DNA of 64,000 nucleotides, from contig RCTD01000003.1 in assembly GCA_014898415.1 (NCBI GenBank), positions 2,170,001-2,234,000 of the forward strand. Reading direction: 5' to 3'. Below are positions 1 to 11,191 of the stretch, one piece after another. The translations under genes and the position numbers were made by a program. The notes beneath the pieces are model-generated. The model ran no database searches. It saw nothing but the letters and a program-made list of their open reading frames with translations, and was not told where the DNA came from. Each line of letters starts with the position of its first letter. The first letter of the stretch is position 1. The stretch is from Stromatinia cepivora (Eukaryota; Ascomycota; Leotiomycetes; Helotiales; Sclerotiniaceae).

Positions 1-531
1 TTTGTTTTTGTAGTTGAATAAAGATATTTTGTTGTAAAACGAAGTATTTTTATATCAAAGGATAAGTTTCTAATTATTAAATAATCCAAAAGAATTGAAG
101 GATCAAGAATAGTAATTATCTAATAGCGAATTTGGAGTTCATTTTTTGATTTAATTATTCTGTATTCATTATATATTTATCAAATAATATAGGGTATATA
201 TTTGAAGAAAACCTGAAAGCATTTTTAAGTTTTTTGTTATATTTATTTTTATATAAAAAATCACCTTATTCATTTACTTTATATAAATTATTAATTATAT
301 ACGAAATTGATTAATTCAATTTGATTAATTTCATTACTCTGACTGTTTTGTTCATTTCGGTCAAATCTGTTTCGATCAAACCTGATCATTTTAATCAAAT
401 TTTGGTCAATTTGGTTAATTTGATTAAATTTGGTCAAATTTGGTTAATTTAATCAATTTCGATCAATTTAATCGATTTGATTATTTAATCCCAATTTCGA
501 AATATCTTTAAGATCTAAAAACATTATATAT
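1..531. repeat. A/T-rich dispersed repeat, copy 1
   Basis: This stretch can be aligned by eye almost end to end with 50188-50719, with mostly C/T and G/A differences. It ends in a low-complexity tract of GGTCAATTTGGTTAATTT-like words. In the other copy the sequence runs directly into a 309-bp LTR, so both may be the internal 3-prime end of one LTR element. Here the match stops about 26 bases short, where an unrelated LTR begins at 532. No coding potential is recognised. Confidence 0.6.
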
Positions 532-782
532 TGTGAGAAAGTTGGGATATCAAGACCTAATGCGTGGCTAGTTCGTAGTCATATGGTCACATGACTCTTC
601 GTAGTTAGATATAAGAGAGGGCTCTGCTCCCCTCTTCTGAAATGAATCATCGTCTTTCTATTAATCTTTTTGTATCCTATTTATATACAATCCAAATTAT
701 TGTTTAAATCTATTAATTTTACTACTTGAAGCTTCTACAATATAATCTGATCAATTCCAATTCCCATTTCCCTTCATAGTGT
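532..782 (+). repeat. Truncated Gypsy LTR (292-bp family)
   Basis: The sequence starts TGTGAGAAAGTTGG and matches, in the same orientation, the LTR at 51779-52070 and, inverted, those at 27333-27624 and 43072-43363. It is less mutated than they are: it keeps G where the 51779 copy has A throughout its first 16 bases. Homology stops near 782, so about 45 bases of the LTR 3-prime end are missing. Confidence 0.7.
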
Positions 783-2407
783 CACGAATCGTGAACCACA
801 GGAGGCTAATCATGTGATGCCCCTTATCTCCCATGTCAATTAATGAGCTGATCGTCTGTGTATATATGTTACGAATTATACGATTTAGTATAATAAAATA
901 ATGATCCTAATAATGTATATATATAACTCTGTAATTCACAAATGAGTATTTATGTATATATATCTAATCGTTCTTTATAAATTATAATTCTTCAATTATA
1001 AATTCTAAGGAATATAATTGATCCTATTTATTCAACTTTATTATAACTTTTATATATTATATTATTTATAATTCATTTATAAATGTCCGGTTATTTAATG
1101 ATCTTTCAAATAATACTTCATTTTAATAATACCTTTTTAGATGAATTTTTATGAATATTATATTCAAAGAAAGAAGATCTATTCTGATCTAATCGATGAA
1201 AATATAAATACTTTTAGAAATATATTATCATTTTCATAATACAACAAACTCCTCCTTTTATATATCCCGATCCTTCGAAAATCTATTCTGAAGAATTGTT
1301 CCTTTTTCCTTAATTATTTCAACAAATCTTCGAAGAAAATATAAATATAGAATTGGATAATATTATTATTAGAAAAAAGAAAACTAATAAAAAGAAGATT
1401 TCAATATATAAAATTAATATTCTTAATAATTCAATTACTTTTTCTAAACCATTATTACAATTACAAGATCTCTATATAATAATTATGAATTTGAAAAAGG
1501 AGAATCGATAATTGAAAGTTATAATAATAATGAGTTTTGCAATAATACAATCTTTTTTTGAGTTTTAAATGATATTTATATAGATATCCAGATTAATAAT
1601 AATATCTAGAATTCCTTTTATTTCTTTAATTGAAACTCAAGAACCTTTATCTAAACAAATTCGAAGATTCTGAAGTTAGAGAAAGAAAATTTTGATCAAA
1701 CGATCTGATCATCTAGGGTTCTCCGATAATTCTCCTTTTTTTTTCAAAAAGTGATAATTTATATAATAATCAAGGATCCCTTTATTCAAAAAATCGATCT
1801 AATCGATTAAGATTGCATTCCTATATTAATCATAATTTGTATCGAGATATATATATATCAAAATCTATAAATTTTATTATTAAATTTAATGATAATATTG
1901 AATCTAAAATTAATTTATAATAATTATTAGTTATAAAACAATTCGAACTATATATTATATTATTTAAAAATAAAATATAATACTGTGTATATATAATCGA
2001 CCAAACCAAATCGAAAGTATAAATATATTATTATACTTTTTATATATAAATATTTCGATTTACAATATTTGAATTGATTAAACAATTTATAGTGATCTAT
2101 TGGAACCCAATCGAAATCGATGATATTCGTTTTCAATACAAGATATAGATTATATTTAATATAATTCGATATAACAATTTTCTAGAATGATATAGAAAAT
2201 TCAGATTATTTGTTATTCAAACAAAGATTATCGATAATAAGATTCTATTTAAGGATCTCGAATAGAAGATTTCCGATTTCTTTTTATAAATAGTAGCAAT
2301 ATTTATCAAGGATTGTAAAATTACAAAAGAATTCGCGAATATATTTATTAAAATAAATCAAAATAAAGTTTCATTATAAAAACGAAATTGATATTATATT
2401 GAGCAAG
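783..2407. other. A/T-rich sequence with no recognised gene
   Basis: A short GC-richer piece (783-860) contains the near-palindrome CACGAATCGTG, and a TGTTACG motif typical of LTR starts lies at 867. The rest is strongly A/T-rich with stops in every frame. It probably belongs to the 5-prime part of the Gypsy element whose pol is at 7019-9700, but I see no gag motif. Confidence 0.4.
975..1066 (+). repeat. Direct repeat, possible LTR 3-prime end (copy 1)
   Basis: About 92 bases match 10622-10718 with mostly C/T and G/A differences, sharing words such as ATTCTTCAATT and TAAGGAATATAATTGA. The two copies lie in the same orientation on either side of the Gypsy-1 pol remnant, which suggests LTR ends. 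The upstream parts do not align, so the LTR start is not defined. Confidence 0.4.
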
Positions 2408-2598
2408 TGTTACGAACCTCAACTACGAAACTAGGGCTAACCGAAAGCGGGCCGAATTGTACGCTAGTTTGAAGAGTTTTCATCTATATAGAGAGAGATT
2501 CTTCAATACCATTAGAGAGAAAGTAATGAAAAGTTTTGATTCTAAACCTAAACCTATTGTTATTCGAAATTAACCGATTCTTTGCTATAATTCTCACA
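2408..2598 (+). repeat. TRIM-1 left LTR
   Basis: This 191-bp LTR has TG...CA ends. It differs from the right LTR at seven positions that I can count, all transitions. At six of the seven this copy carries A or T where the right copy carries G or C, which fits light RIP. Confidence 0.85.
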
Positions 2599-2649
2599 AT
2601 TCTTTTTATTCACCCTTGAAAACAACTCGTCGGTTAATTTTGGGAATAA

Positions 2650-2890
2650 CCTCATTTTTTTCGATTTATAAAAGCCTTCGAACCTTATCGAAAACCCTTC
2701 AGAATATTATCGAAAAACCTTCGAAATTTACCTCCAAAATATATACGAATTGGGCCTAGAAATAAGCCTTCGAAAACCCTTCAAAATTTACCTTCAAAAC
2801 ACATACGAATTTGGCCTCGAAACGAGCCTTCGAAAACCCTTCGGAATATTATCGAAAACCTTCGAAAACCCTTCGGAATATTGTCGAAAA
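2650..2890 (+). repeat. Degenerate repeats rich in CCTTCGAAAACCCTTC
   Basis: A word close to CCTTCGAAAACCCTTCGGAA recurs several times. Within it a unit of about 60 bases, containing AATTTACCT and ATACGAATT, occurs twice in tandem (about 2707-2766 and 2767-2828). The array lies inside TRIM-1 immediately after its left LTR. Confidence 0.6.
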
Positions 2891-3149
2891 CCTACAAAAA
2901 TACTACGAAAAATCTTTGAATCAAGAAAATCAAGAAAAACAAGAAGAAAGAATTGAAAAGATTTATTCGAAAGATATAAATATAATATACAAATCGAATT
3001 CTACCTTATTTTACGAAATTCGAAAGCGAATCCTTAAATCACACAAATCATTCGAGCAAAAGGACGAAAAAAACGAAAACATATAAAAAAATCTTCAGAA
3101 CCCCATCGGAAAATTGAAGAATTTGAATATAAAAGTTATTGGAAAAATT

Positions 3150-3359
3150 GAAGATATTGAAATTGAAGATATTGAAATTGAAGATATTGAAATTGAAGAT
3201 ATTGAAATTGAAGATATTGAAATTGAAGATATTGAAATTGAAGATATTGAAATTGAAGATATTGAAATTGAAGATATTGAAATTGAAGATATTGAAATTG
3301 AAGATATTGAAATTGAAGATATTGAAGTTGAAGATATTGAAATTGAAAATATTGAAGTT
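3150..3359 (+). repeat. Perfect 15-bp minisatellite (14 units)
   Basis: The unit GAAGATATTGAAATT is repeated 14 times. The first 11 copies appear identical and the last three differ by single bases. The period is a multiple of three, so several frames on both strands stay open. One plus frame (about 3114-3470) would encode a repeated acidic EDIEI pentapeptide, another a KILKL repeat, and the minus strand a SSISI repeat. No ATG-initiated gene is evident, so I treat this as a repeat rather than a protein. Confidence 0.9.
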
Positions 3360-3958
3360 GAAATGATGATAATAAAACCTTTGATACTACCCTTAAAAAA
3401 TACAATAAACGGATTTATATATAATAATAATAAAGCCTTTAATATTATCCTTAAGGAATACAATAAGTAGATTCATATATGATAATAATAATGATAAAGC
3501 TTTTGATACTACCTTTGAGGAATATAATAAACGAATTTATATACAATACTAATTACATTTTTATTTCAAACAAAACCCTAGTGAAATACTTGAAGCCTTT
3601 TCCCTTTAACAAAATGCTAGACCTTTTCCAAAAGGAAGAGTAAAACTAGCCCTTGTATGATTCTAAAGAATCATTAATGAAAACTGATTACAAACAATCA
3701 AATCCACATCGGAAAGCTAGCATATTAGCTGAAGACAAAACAGTATTTATACTAGAGTCATCATTTTTTTTTTTGATGCAAATTTGAATCGATATATTGA
3801 TGGATATAATATATTTATATTTCAAGTTTCAAAAGAAAAAGCAAGTTGAAAACCCCCCCCCTTTTATTATTTACCGAACCTACAGGATCATTGAAATCGA
3901 CAAGGACGTCGATCCAAAAAGGGAGGTATCAATATCCCCTACTCATCATATTAGAAAA

Positions 3959-4180
3959 CATACCGAATCCAAATCGAAAGCATACCGAATCCGAATCGAA
4001 AGCATACCGAATCCGAATCGAAAGCATACCAAATCGAAAGCATACCAAATCGAAAGCATACCAAATCGAAAGCATACCGAATCCGAATCGAAAGCATACC
4101 GAATCCGAATCGAAAGCATACCGAATCGAAAGCATACCGAATCGAAAGCATACCGAATCGAAAGCATACCGAATCGAAAG
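3959..4180 (+). repeat. Two-length minisatellite, 16-bp and 22-bp units
   Basis: Twelve units are built on CATACCGAATCGAAAG (16 bp) or the same unit with an extra CGAATC (22 bp); some 16-bp units carry CATACCAAATCG instead. In order the lengths are 22,22,22,16,16,16,22,22,16,16,16,16. The array lies inside TRIM-1 and degenerates after 4180. Confidence 0.9.
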
Positions 4181-4469
4181 CATGCTTATCGAAATCGTAC
4201 CAAAATTGTATCGAAATCGAATTGAAAGTGGATCGAAAATGAATATATATATAGAGGTTTTTAAATGATATTGAAGAGTTTTCAAAGATATAAAAATGCT
4301 GAATTTCATAAAATGAAGATATAGACATTATAATTTCACTATTAAAGGAATTATTATGGATTTAGTTGTTGTATAGAATTCTCCATTAGAGTTTCAGCTC
4401 AGCCGATTATTATAAAATTAGGAATGAAAGAATTGAAGAGTTGAAAGGATTTCGATGGATCTACGATGA

Positions 4470-4690
4470 TTCTACGAAAGGGTATACAACACAATATCAA
4501 TGGTTCTACGAAAAAGCATACAATACAATACAATGATTTTACGAAAAAGCATACAACACAATATCAATGGTTTCACGAAAAGACATACAATACAATATCG
4601 ATAGATCTACAATAGTTTCACGAAAAAGCATACAATACAATATCAATGGATCTACAATGGTTTCACGAAAAGGCATACAATACAACATCA
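4470..4690 (+). repeat. Degenerate tandem repeat around ACGAAAAAGCATACAA
   Basis: Five to six units of about 33-44 bases share ACGAAAARGCATACAAYACA followed by ATCAATGG and, in some units, ATCTACAATGGTTTC. This is the fourth array inside TRIM-1. It shares the CGAAA...GCATAC core with the 3959-4180 array, so the two may be related. Confidence 0.65.
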
Positions 4691-4763
4691 AATGATATTG
4701 GTTTTGATTGGATATTTCAATTTAAATAGTTTCACTTCAAAAGCTTTCGAGGACGAAAGCTTC

Positions 4764-4774
4764 GGAAGGGAAGG
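4764..4774 (+). other. Polypurine tract of TRIM-1
   Basis: GGAAGGGAAGG is an uninterrupted purine run three bases before the right LTR. This is where plus-strand DNA synthesis of an LTR element is primed, and it fixes the element's orientation. Confidence 0.6.
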
Positions 4775-4777
4775 CTC

Positions 4778-4968
4778 TGTTACGAACCTCAACTACGAAA
4801 CTAAGGCTAACCGAAAGCGGGCCGAATTGTACGCTAGTTTGAAGAGTTTTCACCTATATAGAGGGGGATTCTTCAATACCATTAGAGAGAAAGTAATGAA
4901 AAGTTTTGATTCTAAACCCAAACCTATTGTTATTCGAAATTAACCGATTCTTTGCTGTGATTCTCACA
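4778..4968 (+). repeat. TRIM-1 right LTR
   Basis: This 191-bp LTR pairs with 2408-2598. It keeps GC-rich stretches such as GAAAGCGGGCCGAATTG, unlike the surrounding A/T-rich sequence. It is followed at once by the GCAAG target duplication. Confidence 0.85.
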
Positions 4969-7018
4969 GCAAGATACTTTTGTAATTATTTATAAATCGA
5001 TAGTTATTATAAATCTTTTATAACTTTTTCGAAACTTTAATAACTCCAATTTTGAAATCTCTATATTTCTGAAACTGTTTTCATTCTGGAATATCCCTTC
5101 TAGATATATTGGTTCCATTATATTTAATAATTATTCGAATTTCAAATACTCATTGCTTTTTTCTTTTTCTAAAGTAGTATATATATCGATGCTTTGTATC
5201 GATATTCTTAATGAAATCGAGATAATACCAAAAAAAGTAAAAGAATTCGAAGAATATCGGAATACCAAAGAAAACTTTAGCTTAAAAGTTACAATTGAAA
5301 TCATATAGAATACTTGCTTAAAAGAAGAAAAGCATTTAAATCTAAACGTTTAAATTCTGTTTCTATTCTAAATACTATATAGTATATAAGATTTCTTAAT
5401 CTGATAAAACTTATAGAAAAAGAAGCACTTATTCTTTTCTACAATCTTTCGAAGAATAATTATATTTATTGATCAAAAGCATTTATTGATTTTAAAACAA
5501 ATGGATTCGTTTTTATTAATACTATATTCCTTATTTGCTTATTTCCTATATTTAAATTAAAAGTTATATTATTTAAAGTTTCAATTGAAGTTAAAAAGTA
5601 TAATAGTATATAAGATCATATTATTACCCATTTCATATTCCTTAATTTAATAATCGATAATTATAAACAATCTTTTGTTCTTTTTTTATTATTGAATTAG
5701 AAAGTTATAATATTATTTTAAATAGACTTTAATTATTAAAGATTCGAGCGAAGTTTGATTGCTTTAATCGATATCTCGAATAGCCTAAAGAGAGACCTTG
5801 TATTATCTTTTATTCAAACAATCTCCTTATTATATAATTATCCCTTTGCAAACAGAAAATCGATCGATTAATCTAATAAGATATTAATCAATGAGATAAT
5901 CAATTCAAAGAATATTAGAATCGAAAAGATTTACAATTGAGCAAATCAATTGCAATTAATAATATACAATAAGAATTTTTAAATACAAATATAATATAGA
6001 TTCTTATTGAAAAAAAAGAAGCTCTGATTCTCTTCAAATTTAATTCATCTCCTTTCCAATTAATTATATCATTATTGCAAATCTACAAATACCTCTTTTA
6101 TATATTACCCGAAATCCTTAATCTATATATATTCAAATCTAATAAATTCCAATTAGAATATAAAAAAGGTAAACAAACTAAACTCTTTATTATTATAAGA
6201 ATTTCTAATAAGTTTATTAAATCACTTAATAATATTAACCAAACCTATGGTTATATGATCACGTGATATATTAATAATATAATTTAATATTATTAAATTT
6301 TATTATTATATGAAATTTCGATCATATATCATATGAGAATGATTTATAATGGAATAGAATGTGATGGAAGCGTATAGAACTTTGTTATTTCTAAGGTTAA
6401 ATGTTATTGGTTACTATTTCATTTCATTATATAAAATGATTCTATAAGATTCGATTTAAATCGATCTTATTTATAATCGTAGAATACTATAGAATTTCAT
6501 AGAATCTTATCAAATATTATAAATAAGAAGATTTTCTTCAAAGAATTCTTCTGAAAAACAAGCAAAATAAATTCAATATTCAATACACTTATATTTTGAC
6601 TTCAATCTTTATATATTCGATCACCCTTTAAGCTATATAACTAAGTCTTCCACTATAATAATAGTGAATAATATTATTATTATATTATTCATTATTATTA
6701 ACCAATCAACCTCCTCCAAGAATTATTACTTTGAAAAAATTCAATAATGTAATAGATTCCCAATAAAACAAACAATATACAAAAAAAAGAATACTGATTG
6801 CTTTAATCGAATTTAAGAATATAAAAGTTCAAAAGAAATTCGATTAAATATTAATCGAAATCAATTTAGAATCTGAAATACTATTTGAATATCGATAATA
6901 TCATTAAATCTTTTCCAAATATGAATCAAATATCTTGTTTTCTAATCGATTTTATAATTATAAAATCATATTAAAAGACAAAGGAGAATAAACTTTATAT
7001 TACAATCCGCTTTACAAG
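4969..7018. other. A/T-rich sequence, no gene recognised
   Basis: About 2 kb of A/T-rich sequence with stops in all frames. By position it would be the gag and protease part of the Gypsy-1 element, but I recognise no zinc knuckle or protease motif. Confidence 0.4.
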
Positions 7019-9700
7019 ATATCTTTGGAACAATTGGAAATTGTCAAAGAATATATTATGGATAATTTTAGCAAAGATTTTATTGAATTTAATCAAATCT
7101 CTTATATTACATTTATCCTATTTATTAAGAAACCCAATAATAATTTGAGATTCTATATAGATTTCAGATTATTGAATTCTTTAATATATAAAGATCGATA
7201 TCTCTTTCCTTTAATCGATAAAACGTTTTCTTAATTTTCCAATACCAAAATCTTTATCAAACTCGATATTTATCAAACTTTTCATTATATAAAAATAAAT
7301 CCTGTTTCAAAAGAATATATTATCTTTCGAATCCGATATAGATTATATAAATACAAAATCATATTATTCGGATTAACAAATGATCCTATAATTTACCAAT
7401 ATTATATAAATAATATTCTATTTAATTATTTAGATATCTTTTATATAATATACTTCGACAATATTCTAATCTATTCTGAAAACAAAGAAGAGTATCAAAC
7501 TTATATTAAATTAATTCTTGAACAATTAGAAACTACTGACTTACAAATAGATTTCAAAAAATACAAATTCAATATTATATATACTAAGTATTTGGACTTT
7601 ATTATCTTTATTAAAGGAATAAAGATAAACCTTGAAAAGATTGAAATAATTAAGAATTGGATCTTTCCAATAACAATAAAAGGAATCCAATCATTCTTTA
7701 GTTTTTATAACTTTTATTGATAATTTATTAAAGATTACAATATAATAGTAAAATCTTTCAATAAATTCATTAAAGCGAATATTAAGTTTATATTCAATAA
7801 AGTATATCAAAATATATTTAATATCTTGAAGAAAAAGCTCATCTCTATTTTACTTCTACAATACTATAATTATCAATTCCTTTATATACTCGAAATAAAC
7901 ACATCCAATAAAATAATTACTAATATATTATCACAACAGTATAACAAAGATTGATTACCCATAACCTATTTCTCCAAAATTATAATTGCTATTGAACTGA
8001 ACTACAAAATTCATAACAAGGAAATACTATCAATCATTCGATTTCTTAATCATTAGAAAACAGAACTCACTAATTCACCATATAAAATCAAGATTTATAC
8101 TAACTATAAAACCCTCGAATATTTTATAACTACTAAAACTCTCAACATTCAATAAATTCACTAAATAGAAGTTCTAATCGATTATAACTTCATTATTATA
8201 TATCGCCCTAAAAAAGATAATCCTCTCGTCGATACCTTAACCCATCGGATCAACGAATTGGATTTTTAGAACTATATTAAGAAAAAGAATCGCTTTCAGT
8301 AACTTATTAAAAACAATCAAATTGATATCGAAATTATAAGAAAAATCTTATAAAAACACTATTCAAACGAAACAGCGATTATCAATATCGATTTGAATGA
8401 AATTACTTCTCGATTCGATCTAATTAACTATATTATCGAAATAAATAAAACTATAAATAACTTGTTAATATTTAGAATACAAATTACTTAAAATTACAAA
8501 TATATATTACTCCAAAATGATCTTTTGTTTTATAATAACCGCCTAATAATACTCGATATCGATAATCTTCGAATTTATTTAATTCGTAAAACCTATAATT
8601 CCGTTTCTATTATTCATTCTAATATAAACAAAACCTATCTTTTATTATCTCAACAATACTACTAACCCAAAATATATAATATTGTAATTAGATATATACA
8701 CAATTATCATACTTGCAAATGTAATTCCATTTCATATAATTATACCCCTGATTTATTATATCCATTTCCGATTTTTAATCAAATATAGTAATACATTATT
8801 ATGGATTATTGTAGTTTTAATAAAGATAAATATAGATATAACAATATTTTAATTATTATTGATCGATTAACGAAGTAAACTATTTTCATGTTTTATTACA
8901 AATCAATCGATATTCGAATTCAAGTATAATTATATCTCTACTATATATATCGATATTATAATCCCTTTGATACTATAATATCGGATTACAATCTCCAATT
9001 CATATTATAATTCTAGAAAGAATTCAATCAAATCTTAAAAACCAATTTCAAATTATCCATTGCTCATCATTTTCAAATCGATAATCAAATTGAAATCTAT
9101 AATCAATATTTTCAACAATAATTAAGATCATTTATTAATTATTATCAAAATAATTAATTAGAATTCTTATCTATAATAAATTATATACAACTTACTCTTC
9201 TATATGATTTTTTAGGAGGATTTATATCTTACAAAACCTTATATAAATATGTATCAAAATATATATAAGAATAGAAGGAAGATATTAGTAAATTAATAAA
9301 CAATATAAATATATATAATATCTGTATATATGTAGAACACAATAAATTAGTTTTTGTGTAAACAAAAGAAAGTCTATTATATACCCAAATCAAGATATCG
9401 AAATCCATAAATACTTATTAATATAAGATCGATTTCGATATTGGAGATTATATATAATTCAATATAAAAAATTATTTTACTCAAAGATCATTCAAAAAGC
9501 TGAATTTCCTGATTTAAAGAAGATTCAAGATCATTAATCGATCTGAAAGCTTTTTCAAACTCGAACTCCCGATTACAATGAAAATTTATTCTATTTTCCT
9601 TTCAGATCGATTATATAAGGTATATAATGATCTTCTTTTTGATCAAATATTCGAACTATTTCTGTTTATTAATATAATTGATAATTCAGAATAGAAAATG
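7019..9700 (+). pseudogene. Gypsy-1 pol remnant (RT, RNase H, integrase)
   Basis: This is the broken polyprotein of a Ty3/Gypsy retrotransposon. Translated fragments follow the Gypsy order. Reverse transcriptase runs from about 7025 to 7720, with the FIKKPNNNLRFYIDFRLLN and KLDIYQTFHYIKI blocks and YFDNILIYSE at the catalytic site. An RNase H-like part runs from about 7850 to 8280. Integrase runs from about 8640 to 9400, with an HNYHTCKC zinc-finger remnant, NNILIIIDRLTK, DTIISDYNLQF and a QIDNQIEIYNQ end. A C-terminal KLELPITMKIYSIF block lies near 9560. Many in-frame stops break it, and the second catalytic aspartate reads as asparagine, which a G-to-A change explains. It cannot encode a working enzyme. 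Confidence 0.85.
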
Positions 9701-10621
9701 AAGAAAATCTTAACAATAAAAAAAATACAAAAAACCCTATTATATAGAATTTCATGATTTAATAACGATATCGATCTTATCTGATATTCTGCTTCCGATT
9801 TTAAAATATCACTGCACCTTTTGTATAATTTTCATCTGGTTAATTCAATATTGTTTAGTTTTTTCAATCAATTAATTGATTGGATAAAGCTTTATAAGAA
9901 CAAAAAGGATAATTATAATTATATAAATAACGATTCATTTATAAAACTAAGAGAAAGAAAAGTGTTCTTCAATTCAGTAGATTAGATGTTATAATTTTAT
10001 AATAGTGTATATAAATATAATTATAAAAGAATCGAAAATCTATACAAATTCGAAGGAATTTGATTATATATATATATGGTCCAAGCTCTATATAATAAAC
10101 GAATTGCTATTATTAAAACAATACAAAGGTAATATATTTCAAAAACTTATACCTATAATTATTTCAAAAATCATACAAAAAAGAAACTTGAATATAATAA
10201 AAACGAAATATAATATTTTCTTTATCGATTTCATTCAAATTAATTAATTTGATCAATTTGATCGATTAACTTGATCGATTCCGGAATTGATCATATTAAC
10301 CACCCATCATTATTATATTATAATTCAATCCTCTCTTCTTTTCTATTAAAACTTTTTCCTTTCAAAGATTCCTTATATCAAAGAGAATACGAATCAATAT
10401 TAATTTAATCAATTGATAAACAATTTGATCAATTTAATGAATTCATTTATTATTTTGATCAATTTGATCAATTATTTTGATTAATTTGATCAATTTCCAG
10501 TAAATTGATTTAAAACTTATAAACCTTCATAAAATCTGGTTTTCGATGAAATAACAATAAAACAAAAGAATAAAACGCTTAAAGACGAGTTTTTCCGAAA
10601 AAAAGAATAATATCATATATC
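9701..10621. other. A/T-rich 3-prime part of Gypsy-1 with GATCAATTT-type words
   Basis: A short open frame (10005-10247) has no recognised domain. At about 10250-10500 the words TTGATCAATTTGATCAATTA recur, resembling the tracts at 330-480 and 50570-50650. I see no gene. Confidence 0.4.
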
Positions 10622-10718
10622 TATTCGCTTCTTACAAGTCATAATTCTTCAATTGTAGATTCTAAGGAATATAATTGACCCTGTTTATTCAGCTCTACTA
10701 CGGCTCTTGTGCGTCACA
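10622..10718 (+). repeat. Direct repeat, possible LTR 3-prime end (copy 2)
   Basis: This copy matches 975-1066 but is less mutated, and it ends with the GC-richer CTCTTGTGCGTCACA. The CA ending suits an LTR 3-prime terminus. I could not find a convincing target-site duplication. Confidence 0.4.
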
Positions 10719-11026
10719 ATAATAAGATTCAAATAATATCAAATATATCAAAAAGATATCAAAAATATCAAATTGAATATAAATAGAATAGGAATCATAA
10801 AAATAATATTCGGAATCGGAAAAACTAAATCAATCAAATCGATTCAATTGAATCTATCTTCAGGATTTATCAAATTCTATATTATAAAATCAAAAATATT
10901 ATTTTTATTATCGTTATAAGATATAAATTGATTCGGGGTATATTATAATAATATTATCAATATATTTGTATTATTAATTGTAAAACATTTTTGTATTTGC
11001 AAATTCAAATATATAATATTATTTTG
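10719..11026. other. A/T-rich spacer
   Basis: About 300 bases between the putative Gypsy-1 end and Copia copy A. A run of ATCAAATATATCAAAAAGAT-like words is visible, but no gene. Confidence 0.4.
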
Positions 11027-11191
11027 TGTTAACTTTTAATGCAGGAAGTAGTAGTATTGTTGACTATATAAATTGAATTAAGGATCTATATTCTAATAGA
11101 AATAGAATTAGGGTTATCCCTAAATATAATTTATACATCATTGTAATTATATAACCTTAATTCTAATTCTATAATGATCTCATTTCTAATA
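11027..11191 (-). repeat. Copia copy A 3-prime LTR
   Basis: This 165-bp LTR is inverted relative to the one at 16085-16250. Its outer terminus reads CTAATA where the intact family has CCAACA, a RIP-type change. Confidence 0.8.

Larger units (their letters stand above)
2408..4968 (+). mobile_element. Small non-autonomous LTR element (TRIM/LARD-like), TRIM-1
   Basis: Two 191-bp direct repeats, each beginning TGTTACGAACC and ending TCTCACA, bound a 2,561-bp unit. The unit is flanked by an exact 5-bp target-site duplication, GCAAG at 2403-2407 and at 4969-4973. A purine tract (GGAAGGGAAGG, 4764-4774) sits just before the right LTR, as expected for a polypurine primer of a plus-strand element. 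The interior carries no reverse transcriptase, integrase or protease motif. It is filled with several tandem-repeat arrays and open but low-complexity frames. Mobilisation in trans by an autonomous LTR element is inferred. The LTRs are only lightly mutated, so this is one of the younger insertions in the block. Confidence 0.85.

Noticed and set aside
3095..3470. Open frames of 75-122 codons on both strands over the 15-bp array
   Set aside because: They are openings forced by a repeat with a period divisible by three. No ATG start with context, no domain, and both strands are equally open.
3150..4180. CRISPR-like array
   Set aside because: Units are contiguous with no unique spacers, and the sequence is eukaryotic.
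3797..4328. Overlapping frames over the 16/22-bp array
   Set aside because: Low-complexity shadows of the minisatellite, open on both strands.
780..10718. A complete LTR element from 780 (TGTCACG) to 10718 (GTCACA)
   Set aside because: Only the last 90-odd bases of the two ends align, and the flanks CATAG and ATAAT do not match, so I list only the direct repeats.
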